DNA of 64,000 nucleotides, from NCBI GenBank assembly GCA_016874755.1, contig VGTH01000030.1:1-64000 (forward strand), written 5' to 3'. Shown one piece after another: positions 1-9,641 of the stretch (positions are counted from its first letter, which is position 1; every line of letters starts with the position of its first letter). The DNA is from Deltaproteobacteria bacterium (lineage in GTDB: Bacteria; Desulfobacterota; Binatia; UBA9968). Both the position numbers and the translations under genes were made by a program. The notes beneath the pieces were generated by a model. It worked only from the letters and a program-made list of their open reading frames with translations. It had not been told where the DNA came from and made no database searches.

Positions 1-141
1 ACGAACAGCGGCGCTGACCAGTCGCCGGGTCACCCGCTCGATTATACCGCCCCAAACTGCCGCCCAGCATCCGCGTCTACGTATGTGCCGTTGACCGTCG
101 GTGCGGAACCTTAGAGCGGAGTTATGGATGGGCCGGCAGGC

Positions 142-179
142 TTGCAATCGTAACTGCCACTATGGTAGAAATTTTCTAC
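142..179 (+). promoter_or_regulatory. putative promoter and palindrome upstream of rimP
   Basis: A TTGCAA at 142-147 lies 18 bases before TAGAAA at 166-171, a weak sigma70-like pair. The second box overlaps a perfect inverted repeat, GTAGAAA (165-171) and TTTCTAC (173-179) around a single T. This may be an operator or a short RNA hairpin at the head of the rimP operon. Bases 1-141 hold no gene I can support. The promoter role is inference. Confidence 0.35.
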
Positions 180-183
180 ACTT

Positions 184-222
184 AGGAGGTTGACTCAAAG
201 TGGGCTCTGCCCGCTTTTTTTG
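184..222 (+). promoter_or_regulatory. rimP leader hairpin with T-tract (attenuator-like)
   Basis: A seven-pair stem (199-205 with 209-215, loop TCT) is followed by a run of T up to 221, the form of an intrinsic terminator, about 20 bases ahead of the rimP start. An isolated AGGAGG (184-189) with a TTG at 190 precedes it. A terminator-like hairpin in front of rimP-nusA fits known attenuation of this operon, in which NusA can feed back on its own expression. The regulatory role here is inferred. Confidence 0.5.
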
Positions 223-240
223 TTTCTAGGCTCAAAAAAC

Positions 241-708
241 ATGGACGCCACGCTCACCCGGATATGGGAACTGGCAGCTTCATTAGCCGAAACTGAAGGG
301 ATGGAGATCGTCGATATCGAGTTTCATCGCGACGGCAGGCGAAGCGGCCGGGTGTTGCGGCTCTATCTCGATAAGCCGGGCGGCGCCAACGTTGACGACT
401 TGAGTCGGATGAGCCGGCTCTTGAGCGAGCGGCTCGATGAAGCTGATTGCATCGAAGGCGCCTACACCTTGGAAGTGTCCTCGCCGGGCATCAACCGACC
501 ACTGCGCCGTCCGGAGCATTTCTCGCAATTTGTCGGTAAGCGTATTCGCGTGCGCACACGCGACATGATCGACGGCCGCCGTTCGTTCCTCGGCATCTTG
601 CAGGAAGCGGGGGCGGACAAGATCAAAGTCATGCAAGATCGAGTGGAGCACGAAATCCCCTTCGCGCAGATCGAAAAGTCAAATTATGAGCACGACTGGA
701 GCGCCTAG
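241..708 (+). CDS. rimP: ribosome maturation factor RimP
   Basis: RimP assists late assembly of the 30S ribosomal subunit in the cytoplasm. The 155-residue product has the family length, an N-terminal alpha/beta domain with the VDIEF strand and the SSPGINRPL motif near residues 80-88, then an SH3-like C-terminal domain. I chose the ATG at 241 because an upstream in-frame TTG at 190 would translate the leader hairpin. It is the first gene of the rimP-nusA-infB operon and ends one base before nusA. Identification rests on motif and gene order. Confidence 0.95.
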   Translation: MDATLTRIWELAASLAETEGMEIVDIEFHRDGRRSGRVLRLYLDKPGGANVDDLSRMSRLLSERLDEADCIEGAYTLEVSSPGINRPLRRPEHFSQFVGKRIRVRTRDMIDGRRSFLGILQEAGADKIKVMQDRVEHEIPFAQIEKSNYEHDWSA

Positions 709-709
709 T

Positions 710-2044
710 ATGCAGCAAGATCTCAATCGCGTCATCGAACAGGTCAGTAAAGAAAAGGGCATCGATAAATCGATCCTCATCAGTGCCCTGGAAAACGCTA
801 TGGTCTCGGCGGCCAAAAAAACCTTCGGCCACCAGCGCAAGATTGAGGCGCAGTTCAATCCCGAAATCGGCGAGGTCGAGCTGTTCGAAGCCAAGACGGT
901 GGTCGACACGGTGCAAGATGAGGCCACCGAGATCACGCTGGGCCAAGCGCGCGAGCTGCTCGACCCCGACGCCGAAGTCGGCGACGAGCTTTTGTCCAAG
1001 CTCGATTCGAGTATGTTTGGCCGTATCGCCGCTCAGGCGGCAAAGCAAAACATCGTGCAGAAAGTGCGCGACGCCGAGCGCGAGATTATTTACAACGAGT
1101 TTAAAGGCCGTGCCGGCCAATTGGTCAACGGCATCGTGCAGCGTTTCGAGAAGCGCAATATTATCGTCAACCTCGGCCGCACCGACGCGATCCTGCCGGA
1201 AAAAGAACAGGTGCCGCGTGAGCGCTACCGCCAGGGCGACCGCATTCGCGCGTACATCGTCAGCGTCGATAACACCAGCCGCGGGCCGCAGATCATTCTC
1301 TCGCGCACTCACCCCGGTATGTTGATTCAACTGTTTACCCAGGAAGTGCCGGAGATTTACGAAGCCATCGTCGAAGTCAAGGGCGCCGCGCGCGAGCCCG
1401 GCGGGCGGGCGAAAATCGCTGTGGTTTCCAATGACCCGGATGTCGATCCGGTGGGCGCCTGCGTCGGCATGAAGGGCACGCGCGTGCAGGCGGTGGTTCA
1501 GGAGCTGCGCGGTGAGAAGATCGATATCGTGCACTGGATTCCCGATCAGGCGGAATATGTCTGCCGTGCCTTGGCGCCGGCGAAGGTTTCAAAAATCATT
1601 ATCGACGACGAAGACCACAGCATGGAAGTGATTGTGCCCGACGACCAGCTCTCTTTGGCGATCGGCAAGAAGGGGCAGAACGTGCGGCTGGCCTCGCGGT
1701 TGACCAACTGGCGCATCGACGTGCGCAGCGAAGCGGAAGCTGAGGAAGAGACGCGCATCGCGCGCGCGTCGATCGGCGCGATTCCCGGCATCGGCGATTT
1801 TGCCGCCGAGCTGCTCTTCCAAGAGGGCTTCAAATCGGCCGAGGAAGTGGCAGCCAGCACGTTGGAAGAAATTATGGATGTGGAGGGCATCAGCCCGGAG
1901 AAGGCGGCGTCACTGCATAAATCGGCGCTGGAATATATCGCTGAGAAGCAGCGTAAAGAAGCCGAAGAGGAGGCGGCGCGGGCCGCGGCGGCTGAAGCCG
2001 CGAGCGCGGCGCCGGCCGAAGCTCCGGCGGAGGAGAAGCCGTAA
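710..2044 (+). CDS. nusA: transcription termination/antitermination factor NusA
   Basis: NusA binds RNA polymerase and nascent RNA and controls pausing, termination and antitermination. The 444 residues show the N-terminal RNA polymerase-binding domain (1-125), an S1 domain from about residue 137, two KH domains (GACVGMKGTRV near 249, SLAIGKKGQNVR near 314) and a helix-hairpin-helix segment with PGIG near 357. The C-terminus is a Glu/Ala-rich tail instead of the second acidic repeat found in enterobacteria. The ATG at 710 fits the family N-terminus; an in-frame ATG at 686 would overlap rimP. Confidence 0.96.
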   Translation: MQQDLNRVIEQVSKEKGIDKSILISALENAMVSAAKKTFGHQRKIEAQFNPEIGEVELFEAKTVVDTVQDEATEITLGQARELLDPDAEVGDELLSKLDSSMFGRIAAQAAKQNIVQKVRDAEREIIYNEFKGRAGQLVNGIVQRFEKRNIIVNLGRTDAILPEKEQVPRERYRQGDRIRAYIVSVDNTSRGPQIILSRTHPGMLIQLFTQEVPEIYEAIVEVKGAAREPGGRAKIAVVSNDPDVDPVGACVGMKGTRVQAVVQELRGEKIDIVHWIPDQAEYVCRALAPAKVSKIIIDDEDHSMEVIVPDDQLSLAIGKKGQNVRLASRLTNWRIDVRSEAEAEEETRIARASIGAIPGIGDFAAELLFQEGFKSAEEVAASTLEEIMDVEGISPEKAASLHKSALEYIAEKQRKEAEEEAARAAAAEAASAAPAEAPAEEKP

Positions 2045-2073
2045 CGCAGCGCGTCGTCGCCAAGAGTGGTCAT

Positions 2074-2331
2074 GTGCCGCTGCGCACTTGCTTGGGCTGC
2101 GGCCAGCGCGCCGCGCAGCAAGGCTTGATTCGCTTGACGGCGCGCGATGACGGGCGGCTTGAGATCGATTGTAGGGACCGCGTGGGACGCGGCGGTTACC
2201 TGCACGCAACGCCGTCCTGCTGGCAGGAGTTTTTGCGCAAGAAGAGTCACCACCGCGCGTTTCACATGGAGTTGAGCAAGCACGCCAAAGAAGCATTGAT
2301 TCAGGCGTTACAGGTAAGGGACCGGGAGTAA
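2074..2331 (+). CDS. ylxR: YlxR family RNA-binding protein
   Basis: Small basic protein of the YlxR/COG2740 family, usually found between nusA and infB; members bind RNA and one was named RnpM, a modulator of RNase P. The RTCLGCG motif at residues 4-10 is diagnostic. The start is a GTG at 2074, 29 bases after the nusA stop. An earlier non-canonical start inside the spacer cannot be excluded, because the preceding codons (SGH) also resemble the family. Confidence 0.85.
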   Translation: MPLRTCLGCGQRAAQQGLIRLTARDDGRLEIDCRDRVGRGGYLHATPSCWQEFLRKKSHHRAFHMELSKHAKEALIQALQVRDRE

Positions 2332-2337
2332 ACGAGT

Positions 2338-5184
2338 ATGGCAAAAATGCGAGTCCACCTGCTGGCAAAAGACTTAGGTGTCGAAACCAAAGATCTGGTC
2401 GCTCAGTTGGACAAATTGGGCATGCGCGGCCGCAAGTCGCAAAGCACGCTCGAGGACGATGAAGTCGCGCGTGTGCGCGCGGTTTTCGCCGCTTTGGAGA
2501 AGCCGCAGGTGCACGTCGGCGAAGAGAAGGTCGTCGCCGACCGGGTCGTCAAAACCGAAGACGAAAGTCACGGTGAAGTGCAGGCGCGCGAAACTGTGGT
2601 TGAGCGGCGCGTCGGCGTCGGCGTTATTCGCCGCCGCACCAAGCGCGAAGAGGTGCCGCAGGCCGAGGCGGTGGTTGCCGAAACCCAGCCGGTAGAGGAC
2701 GCAGTGCCAGCGCCGCTTGCAACGGAAACTCGGCCGGCGGTGGAAGTGATGGAGCCCGAGCACGAGGTTCCCGTCGAAATGACCGCGGAAGAGTTTGCCG
2801 CGGTCTTGCCTGAACAAGTGGCAGAACCTGAATTTGTCCCCGAGCCCGAGCCGATCGTTGAGTTGCCGGTGGAGGCGAGCGCTGTTGAGGCCGCCCCATT
2901 GGAGGCCAAGCAACAGGAAGCCGTTGAAGTAGCACCGGCTCAACAAGTAAAGCCGCAAGCAGCACCGCCGCCGCCCGCTGCAGCGCCTGCTCCAGCTACT
3001 GTGAGCGCCGCGCCGCGACCTGCGGCGCCGGCCAAAGATGCGCCACGCGGACCGGTGATCATCGGCCGTATCGATTTGCGGCGCACGGTAACGCCTGCGC
3101 CGCCACCGCCGGGACGGCGTCCCGCGCCAGGCGCAGGGCAGGCCCCCAATGGCACTGCAGGCGCATTGCGCGATGGTGCCGCACAACCGCCGGTAACCAC
3201 CGACGGCGATAAGCCTAAGTCCGGCCGGCATAAGAAACGCGTCGTTAAGAAGCAAGATGTGCTTGAGTTTCGTGAGAAGGAGTTGCGTGGCGGCGGCCGG
3301 GTGCCGAAAAAGAAACGAGCCTTGCCCGGCAAGGAGCAGCGTAAAACCGAAATCACGGTTCCCAAGGCGAGCAAGCGCGTTATCAAGATTTCCGAAGTCA
3401 TTACCGTCGGTGATTTGTCGCGTGAAATGGGCGTTAAAGCGGGCGAGGTCATCAAGAAGCTCATGAGCATGGGCATGATGGCGACCATCAACCAGGTGCT
3501 CGATGCTGACACGGCGACATTGATCGCGTCGGAGTTCGATCACGCGGTGGAAAACGTCGCCTTCGATGCCGACAGCGCCTTGGAAGTGGAGCATCAGGTC
3601 GAAGAAGAAGAGTCGGCCCTTGAGCCGCGGCCGCCGGTGGTGACGATCATGGGCCACGTCGACCACGGCAAAACTTCGTTACTCGATGCGATTCGCAGCA
3701 CCAACGTGACGGCTTCAGAGCATGGCGGCATTACCCAGCATATCGGTGCCTATCACGTGGCCGTCGAGGGCCGCAGTGTGACGTTCCTCGACACGCCGGG
3801 TCACGAAGCGTTTACGGCCATGCGCGCCCGCGGCGCAAAGGTTACCGACATCGTGGTGTTGGTTGTCGCTGCCGACGACGGTGTCATGCCGCAGACGATT
3901 GAAGCGATCAATCATGCGCGCGCCGCCGAGGTGCCAATCATCGTCGCGGTCAACAAGATTGACCGGCCCGATGCCAATCTCGAAAAAGTAAAGCGCGGTC
4001 TCGCCGAGCATGGCTTGGCGGCCGAAGACTGGGGCGGCGACACGGTGTTTGCACCGGTCTCAGCCAAAACCCAAGAGGGCATTCCGCATCTTCTAGAAAT
4101 GCTTTTGCTCCAGGCCGATATCCTGGAGCTGAAAGCCAACCCGGGCAAGCTCGCGCGCGGCACCATCGTCGAGGCCAAACTCGACCGCGGCCGCGGCCCA
4201 GTTGCCACCGTGCTCGTTCAAGAAGGCACGCTGCGCGTCGGCGACGCCTTTGTCTGCGGTGTGTTCCACGGCAAAGTGCGCGCCATGATCGACGATCATG
4301 GGCAAAAAGTCGAAGAAGCGCCGCCGGCGTTTCCGGTCGAGATTCTCGGTTTGCAGGGCGTGCCGCTGGCCGGCGATTCCTTTGTCGCCGTGGCCGACGA
4401 ATCGAAGGCGCGCCAGGTTGCCGAGTTCCGCCAGAGCAAACAGCGCGAAACCGAACTGGTCAAGACCAGCAAGGTCTCACTCGACGAGCTCTACGACCAG
4501 ATCAAGACCGGCGATGTCAAAGAGTTGCGCGTGGTGTTGAAAGGCGACGTGCAGGGCTCAGTAGAGGCGGTGACCGATGCGCTGACGCGTATGTCGACCG
4601 ACGAAGTCAAGCTGCGCGTTATTCACGGCTCGGTCGGTGGCATCACCGAGAGCGATATTTTGCTTGCCGCCGCATCCAATGCGGTGGTCATCGGCTTTAA
4701 CGTTCGCCCGGAATCGAAGGGCGCGGCATTGGCGGCCAAAGAGGGTGTCGATGTGCGGCTCTACACGATCATTTACGAGGCGGTGGCCGATGTGCGCGCC
4801 GCCATGGAAGGCTTGCTCGAACCGACTTTCCGCGAGCAGACCCATGGGCGGGTGGAAATTCGCCAGACCTTCAATATTCAAGGCGTTGGCACCATCGCCG
4901 GTTGTTATGTGAGCGAAGGCAAAATCACCCGCGGCAGCCAGGTGCGCTTGCTGCGCGATCAGGTGGTTGTGCACGAAGGCAAACTGGCCAGCCTCAAACG
5001 TTTCAAAGACGATGCGCGCGAAGTGGCGGCGGGGTACGAGTGCGGTCTTGGCCTCGAGGGCTTCCAGGATATCAAGCAGGGCGACGTCCTCGAAGCGTTT
5101 GAGCGCATCCCGGTCATTCGGCGCATTGCGCCCACGCCAACCGGACGTGAAGCGCAGCGGGCGACGGCCGCCGAGCAGCGCTAA
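2338..5184 (+). CDS. infB: translation initiation factor IF-2
   Basis: IF-2 is the GTPase that brings initiator tRNA to the 30S subunit and promotes subunit joining. The 948 residues show an IF2 N-terminal domain ([12 protein letters not shown]), a long Ala/Pro/Glu-rich linker (about 70-330), a second N-terminal module near 350, and the G domain with GHVDHGKT (about 439-446), DTPGH (about 485) and NKID (about 539). EF-Tu-like and C-terminal domains follow. It lies six bases after ylxR in the same operon. Confidence 0.97.
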   Translation: MAKMRVHLLAKDLGVETKDLVAQLDKLGMRGRKSQSTLEDDEVARVRAVFAALEKPQVHVGEEKVVADRVVKTEDESHGEVQARETVVERRVGVGVIRRRTKREEVPQAEAVVAETQPVEDAVPAPLATETRPAVEVMEPEHEVPVEMTAEEFAAVLPEQVAEPEFVPEPEPIVELPVEASAVEAAPLEAKQQEAVEVAPAQQVKPQAAPPPPAAAPAPATVSAAPRPAAPAKDAPRGPVIIGRIDLRRTVTPAPPPPGRRPAPGAGQAPNGTAGALRDGAAQPPVTTDGDKPKSGRHKKRVVKKQDVLEFREKELRGGGRVPKKKRALPGKEQRKTEITVPKASKRVIKISEVITVGDLSREMGVKAGEVIKKLMSMGMMATINQVLDADTATLIASEFDHAVENVAFDADSALEVEHQVEEEESALEPRPPVVTIMGHVDHGKTSLLDAIRSTNVTASEHGGITQHIGAYHVAVEGRSVTFLDTPGHEAFTAMRARGAKVTDIVVLVVAADDGVMPQTIEAINHARAAEVPIIVAVNKIDRPDANLEKVKRGLAEHGLAAEDWGGDTVFAPVSAKTQEGIPHLLEMLLLQADILELKANPGKLARGTIVEAKLDRGRGPVATVLVQEGTLRVGDAFVCGVFHGKVRAMIDDHGQKVEEAPPAFPVEILGLQGVPLAGDSFVAVADESKARQVAEFRQSKQRETELVKTSKVSLDELYDQIKTGDVKELRVVLKGDVQGSVEAVTDALTRMSTDEVKLRVIHGSVGGITESDILLAAASNAVVIGFNVRPESKGAALAAKEGVDVRLYTIIYEAVADVRAAMEGLLEPTFREQTHGRVEIRQTFNIQGVGTIAGCYVSEGKITRGSQVRLLRDQVVVHEGKLASLKRFKDDAREVAAGYECGLGLEGFQDIKQGDVLEAFERIPVIRRIAPTPTGREAQRATAAEQR

Positions 5185-5205
5185 TGCGGGCCGCAAGTAA
5201 AGCTG

Positions 5206-5493
5206 ATGGTCATCGGGGTGCTCAAGCTTAATTTGCTATTGCCGGAAAACCACTCGCTCAAAGGCAAGCGCGGCGTGTTAAAACGCATTCAGGCGCGGGT
5301 GGCCAACCAGTTCAACGTGTCAGTCACCGAGTGCGGCGAGCACGATCTTTGGCAAAGCGCCGTGCTCGGTTTCGCCCTGGCGGGTAGCAGCCGGCCGATC
5401 ATCGAAGCGACGTTGAATAAGATTGTCGACTTCGTCGATGATCTAGGCCTTGCCGAAGTGGGCGCCGCCGAAACCGACATTCTTTTCTGTTGA
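5206..5493 (+). CDS. ylxP: DUF503 family protein YlxP
   Basis: A 95-residue DUF503/YlxP protein with the typical beginning (VIGVLKLNLLLPENHSLKGKR) and the EHDLWQSAVLGFALAG segment. Family members sit between infB and rbfA in many bacteria. Their function is not firmly known, though a role linked to ribosome biogenesis is likely from context. It starts 21 bases after infB and ends 11 bases before rbfA. Confidence 0.9.
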   Translation: MVIGVLKLNLLLPENHSLKGKRGVLKRIQARVANQFNVSVTECGEHDLWQSAVLGFALAGSSRPIIEATLNKIVDFVDDLGLAEVGAAETDILFC

Positions 5494-5504
5494 ATTAACA
5501 ATCG

Positions 5505-5846
5505 ATGGATTACCAGCGCGCTGATCGAGTCGGCGATCTGCTCGTCGAGCTGATCGCCGAAGTACTGCGTGAAGAGTTGCGCGATCCGCGCATCGCCGGT
5601 GTCACGGTGACCGGCGCCAAGGTCAGCAAAGATTTGCGCCACGCGCGGATCTTTTTCAATCGCTTGGGTGGCCAAGGCGATCTTAAAGAAGCTTTAGCCG
5701 GGTTGAAGAGTGCCACGGGTTTCATCCGCTCGAAAGTCGCCAAGCAGCTGAAACTGAAATTTGTCCCGGCAATCGAGTTCACCTACGACGAATCCCAAGA
5801 TGAAGCGCAGCGGATCGATTCACTGTTGAAGCAAATTCGCTCATAA
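5505..5846 (+). CDS. rbfA: 30S ribosome-binding factor RbfA
   Basis: RbfA is a cold-shock-linked 30S maturation factor that binds near the 5-prime helix of 16S rRNA. The 113 residues have the family start (YQRADRVGDLLVELIAEVLREELRDPRI) and the single KH-like fold segment ending in FTYDESQDEAQRIDSLL. In this operon truB normally follows directly. Here 924 bases intervene. Confidence 0.95.
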   Translation: MDYQRADRVGDLLVELIAEVLREELRDPRIAGVTVTGAKVSKDLRHARIFFNRLGGQGDLKEALAGLKSATGFIRSKVAKQLKLKFVPAIEFTYDESQDEAQRIDSLLKQIRS

Positions 5847-6178
5847 TCCTTTGCCCGCAAGCTTGAGAGCCTTCGCTCCCAAAAAACTGCTGCGTTCCTG
5901 TTTTGTGTAAAAGTTTTTTACGAACTTGAACCGCGCGCAGTTTTGTCAAGTAGCTGGCATTACAACGAATTTTGCGAATATGTCGACGCGCTTCGGGTTA
6001 ATCCACAAGGCCGCGCAATCTGTAAGCTATGCTGATATTTCCCGATGCTGTTTGTTTAGCTAAGCAGTTGATTTTACTTGCAGGGAAAAACGGTCTGAAG
6101 TTTGCTTTGACGGGTTTAAAATTAGTCAACTGTTCCGCAACAGGGTAGCACAACAGCAGGTCTCGTTTAACCTGACCA
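5847..6178. other. AT-richer non-coding stretch between rbfA and the PEP-CTERM relic
   Basis: No open frame with recognisable product. The base composition is visibly AT-richer than the flanking operon, with several homopolymer runs and a small hairpin (GTAAAA at 5907-5912 with TTTTAC at 5916-5921). It is probably the promoter and 5-prime remains of the decayed gene that follows. Confidence 0.5.
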
Positions 6179-6625
6179 GTGTGCAGGTTCAGTTCGCGGT
6201 TTGTTTCCGACGCTACGGTCGGGCATGTGCTCAGCGGCAATGGCATCGTCTCGCAAACCTCACCGCAAACCTTTAGTGCCAGCTGCACGACAACCACCAA
6301 CTGTAATGCCAGCACCACCAATGGTAGCAATTTCAATGGAACAGCGGCGTTGGCACTGCCGCTCGCATCGTTTAGCGGCCCAGGCATCTTCAACCTTATC
6401 GCTACACTTAGCGGCGATGTCGTTCCCGAAACCATTCCTGACGCAGGACCGGTTTTTCCACTGAACACGGCCATCAATGGCACGCTCAGCGCAAGTTGGA
6501 ACGGTACGGTGTCGGTCGCCTACACCTATGATGCACCGACGGCGGGAGTCCCCGAGCCGGCGAGCCTCTAACTTCTTTCCGCCGGCCCGGGCGGTCTTAT
6601 GGGGCTCCAGATGCGCCGCCGATAG
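6135..6625 (+). pseudogene. decayed PEP-CTERM (choice-of-anchor type) protein
   Basis: The frame from 6179 to 6571 encodes a Ser/Thr/Asn-rich beta-strand protein ending in VPEPASL, the start of a PEP-CTERM sorting signal. A TAA at 6569-6571 cuts it there, but in the same frame beyond the stop the sequence reads LLSAGPGGLMGLQMRRR and then stops. This is the missing hydrophobic segment and basic tail. Upstream, a related segment (FNLTSVQVQFAV, near 6160-6200) is in another frame and no signal peptide is seen. PEP-CTERM proteins are normally anchored and cut by exosortase; none is encoded here. The gene appears broken by at least one frameshift and one nonsense change. Confidence 0.65.
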
Positions 6626-6770
6626 CAGGCTTGTTCGCGCAAAAGCGACCAACGAATTCTATCAGAGTATCTTCAACGCGCAGTTCCATCCTAGAGAACC
6701 TGCTTTGCCGTGGTGATTAGAAATTCTTTACGCGAAAGGTGTAGGGTGCTAGTCATCGTATTGGTTCACC

Positions 6771-7670
6771 ATGACTCAAAGCGGCATTCTACTCATCGAT
6801 AAAGTTGTCGGACCGTCCTCAGCGCAGGTCGTACATCGGGTCAAAAAATTGCTCGGTGTGAAAAAGATCGGTCATCTTGGCACGCTCGATCCGTTTGCTT
6901 CGGGGCTGCTGCTCCTGGGCGTGAACGAAGGCACCAAAATCGCCGATCTCTTTCTTGGCGGGGTCAAGAGCTACCGCGCGCTGATGGTTTTGGGTACCGA
7001 GACCGACACTCAGGATTGTACGGGTCGGGTATTAGCCGAGCGTCCTGTGCCGGATCTAAGCGCGCAAGAGATCGAGGCGCTTGAAAGAAAATTTACCGGT
7101 GAGCTTGAGCAGGTTCCGCCGATGTTCTCGGCGTTGAAAAAAGACGGCATGCGGCTCTACCAACTGGCCCGCGAGGGCAAAGAAGTGGACCGGGCAGCGC
7201 GCCAAATTACCATATCTTCATTGAGCTTGCGGCGCGCCGGCGCGACGGAGATCGAGTTCGACGTCAGCTGTTCGCGCGGTACCTACGTCCGGACCTTGGC
7301 ACACGACATGGGACAGGCGCTCGGTTGCGGTGCCCATCTGCGCGAACTGCGCCGGACCGCCTGTGAGCACTTAACGGTTGAGCAAGCGGTGACGGTCGAT
7401 CGATTGGAAGCGCTTTGTTCGAGCGGCACGGTGCCGCTGATCGGATTGTCGCAAGCGCTAGCGCATTTATCGGTGATTGTATGGGACAGCGCAACGTTGT
7501 CGAAGCTGCGCCAAGGGCAGCAAGACACTTTGCACAAGCTACCCCGGCCCGCTGATGGTGCAAGCTTCGTGCGGATTACCGATGGCCATGACACGCTGGT
7601 CGCGCTGGCGCAGTGGGGCACCGATGGCGGTATTGGCCGATGGCGCTTGGCGCGGGTATTCGCAGTCTAA
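6771..7670 (+). CDS. truB: tRNA pseudouridine(55) synthase TruB
   Basis: TruB converts U55 of the tRNA T-loop to pseudouridine. The 299 residues carry the family start (GILLIDKVVGPSSAQVV), the catalytic segment GHLGTLDPFASGLL with its Asp near residue 47, the SYRALMVLGTETDTQDCTG region and a C-terminal domain typical of bacterial TruB. Start ATG 6771; no strong ribosome binding site is visible. It is the last member of the rimP-nusA-infB group, separated from rbfA by the PEP-CTERM relic, so it may use its own promoter. Confidence 0.95.
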   Translation: MTQSGILLIDKVVGPSSAQVVHRVKKLLGVKKIGHLGTLDPFASGLLLLGVNEGTKIADLFLGGVKSYRALMVLGTETDTQDCTGRVLAERPVPDLSAQEIEALERKFTGELEQVPPMFSALKKDGMRLYQLAREGKEVDRAARQITISSLSLRRAGATEIEFDVSCSRGTYVRTLAHDMGQALGCGAHLRELRRTACEHLTVEQAVTVDRLEALCSSGTVPLIGLSQALAHLSVIVWDSATLSKLRQGQQDTLHKLPRPADGASFVRITDGHDTLVALAQWGTDGGIGRWRLARVFAV

Positions 7671-7697
7671 GATGCGGCACGCAGCGCGCAGGTTCGG

Positions 7698-7727
7698 TTG
7701 ACATTCCGGTGTCCAATCGGATAGCCT
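7698..7727 (+). promoter_or_regulatory. possible sigma70 promoter of pckG
   Basis: TTGACA at 7698-7703 is followed after 18 bases by TAGCCT (7722-7727), a full -35 match with a poor -10. It lies about 115 bases upstream of the pckG start, in the gap after truB. The role is inferred from position only. Confidence 0.35.
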
Positions 7728-7843
7728 ACGCAGACTGCTAGGACCCGGTCGCAGGCCGGCGTATGACCTCGAGTCGTCCATGAAGTCTTTGGATCTAACT
7801 CAGCAACCACCGAGAAGTTTGGAAAAGGGAGATAGTTTTGCTC

Positions 7844-9616
7844 ATGAGTAATTCATCTGGTACGGTACCTGCCAATCCGCACATCCAAAACTGGGTTAAA
7901 AGCATGGCTGCCATGTGTCAGCCCGACAATGTTTACTGGTGCGATGGATCGGAAGCCGAAAAGGAGAAACTCACACAGATCGCGGTGCAATGCGGCGATT
8001 TGATGCCGCTCAATCAGAAGGAATTACCGGGCTGTTATCTCCATCGAAGCGCGCTTAACGACGTGGCGCGCACGGAAAATCTGACGTTTGTTTGCACCGA
8101 GCGGCAGGAGGATGCCGGTCCCAATAACAACTGGATGGCGCCATCGGAATCCTACGATAAACTCTCGAAAATTTTCAGCGGCGCCATGCGCGGCCGAACG
8201 CTTTACGTGATCCCGTTCTTGATGGGGCCGCAGGGGTCGCCATTTAGCAAGGTCGGCATTCAAGTCACTGACAGCGTGTACGTCGTGCTCAACATGCGCA
8301 TGATGACGCGCATGGGCAAAGTCGCTCTCGATCATCTCGGCAACTCCGATGACTTTACGCGCTGCTTACATTCCAAAGCCGATCTCGATATGGAGCGGCG
8401 GTTTATCTGCCACTATCCCCAGGATAATACGATTTGGAGCGTCGGCTCCGGCTACGGCGGCAACGCGCTTCTAGCAAAGAAGTGTTTGGCGTTGCGTATC
8501 GCCAGCAAGCTCGGCCAAAAAGAAGGCTGGTTGGCCGAACATATGTTGATCGTTGGCATCGAAAGCCCCGAGGGCGAAGTTACCTATGTCTGCGGCGCGT
8601 TCCCGAGCGCCTGCGGCAAAACCAATCTCGCCATGCTGGTGCCGCCCGCCGGTATGAAAGGTTGGAAGATTCACACCGTCGGCGATGATATCGCTTGGCT
8701 GCGGGTTGGCTCGGACGGTCGGCTGTGGGCGATCAATCCGGAAGCCGGCTTCTTTGGCGTCGCTCCCGGCACTGGCTCTAATACCAATCCGAACGCCGTG
8801 GCCACGGTGAAAAACGACACGATCTTTACCAATGTGGCGCTGCGCTCCGACGGCACCGTCTGGTGGGAAGGCCACGACGATCCGACGCCGAACAACGCGC
8901 ATGATTGGCGCGGCAAAGCCTGGGACCCGGCGAGCGGACAACCGGCGGCCCATCCCAATGCGCGCTTCACAGTCTCGCTCAAGCAATGCCCGACCTACTC
9001 GTCCGAATGGGAGAAGCCCGAAGGTGTGCCGATCAGCGCCATGCTTTTTGGCGCGCGGCGCAACAAGCTCGTGCCGCTGGTTTATCAATCGTTCAATTGG
9101 CAGCACGGCACGTTCCTCGGTGCGACCCTGGCATCGGAGACGACGGCTGCAGCCACGGGCGCCGTCGGCGTTGTGCGCCGCGATCCAATGGCGATGCTGC
9201 CCTTCTGCGGCTACAACATGGGCGACTATTGGGGCCATTGGCTGTCGATGTCGAAGCGGGCGACCAACCCACCGAAGATTTTCCGCGTCAATTGGTTTCA
9301 GCGCAACGACCAAGGCAAGTTTATCTGGCCGGGGTTCGGCGAAAATCTGCGAGTGCTGCGCTGGGTGATTGAGCGTTGCAAGGGTGCCGGCGCCACCGAT
9401 GAGACGCCCATCGGCTACGTGCCCAAAGCGGCCGCGCTGAACGGCGATGGGTTGAATGTTTCTCAAAGCGACCTGAACCAGCTCGTCGCCATCGATCGCG
9501 ACGGCTGGAAAAACAATCTCAAGAGCCAAAGCGAATACTTTGACACCTACGGCGATCATTTGCCGGTCGGTATCAAAGAAGAACACAACTCCCTAGCCAA
9601 TCGCCTAAAGGGCTGA
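7844..9616 (+). CDS. pckG: phosphoenolpyruvate carboxykinase (GTP)
   Basis: Cytoplasmic enzyme that converts oxaloacetate and GTP to phosphoenolpyruvate, GDP and CO2, or the reverse, at the start of gluconeogenesis. The 590 residues contain the GTP-class P-loop (GAFPSACGKTNLAM, near 252), the early AGPNNNW segment, the GAR...PLVYQSF region and FRVNWFQRND near 480. An in-frame TTG at 7838 is nearer to the GGGAG (7827-7831), so the start may be six bases earlier. The nitrile hydratase genes begin 25 bases downstream on the same strand and may share its transcript. Confidence 0.95.
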   Translation: MSNSSGTVPANPHIQNWVKSMAAMCQPDNVYWCDGSEAEKEKLTQIAVQCGDLMPLNQKELPGCYLHRSALNDVARTENLTFVCTERQEDAGPNNNWMAPSESYDKLSKIFSGAMRGRTLYVIPFLMGPQGSPFSKVGIQVTDSVYVVLNMRMMTRMGKVALDHLGNSDDFTRCLHSKADLDMERRFICHYPQDNTIWSVGSGYGGNALLAKKCLALRIASKLGQKEGWLAEHMLIVGIESPEGEVTYVCGAFPSACGKTNLAMLVPPAGMKGWKIHTVGDDIAWLRVGSDGRLWAINPEAGFFGVAPGTGSNTNPNAVATVKNDTIFTNVALRSDGTVWWEGHDDPTPNNAHDWRGKAWDPASGQPAAHPNARFTVSLKQCPTYSSEWEKPEGVPISAMLFGARRNKLVPLVYQSFNWQHGTFLGATLASETTAAATGAVGVVRRDPMAMLPFCGYNMGDYWGHWLSMSKRATNPPKIFRVNWFQRNDQGKFIWPGFGENLRVLRWVIERCKGAGATDETPIGYVPKAAALNGDGLNVSQSDLNQLVAIDRDGWKNNLKSQSEYFDTYGDHLPVGIKEEHNSLANRLKG

Positions 9617-9641
9617 TCTAAGGGATCTCCAGGAGGTTCGA

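Noticed and set aside
190-240. rimP starting at TTG 190
   Set aside because: The extension would translate the leader hairpin and its T-run; the family N-terminus begins at ATG 241.
2374-3666. Long reverse-strand frame within infB (430 codons)
   Set aside because: It is a shadow of the GC-rich infB codons; its product is His/Arg/Leu-biased with no domain.
8471-9586. Reverse-strand frame of 371 codons inside pckG
   Set aside because: Shadow of the pckG coding sequence; no start signals or recognisable product.
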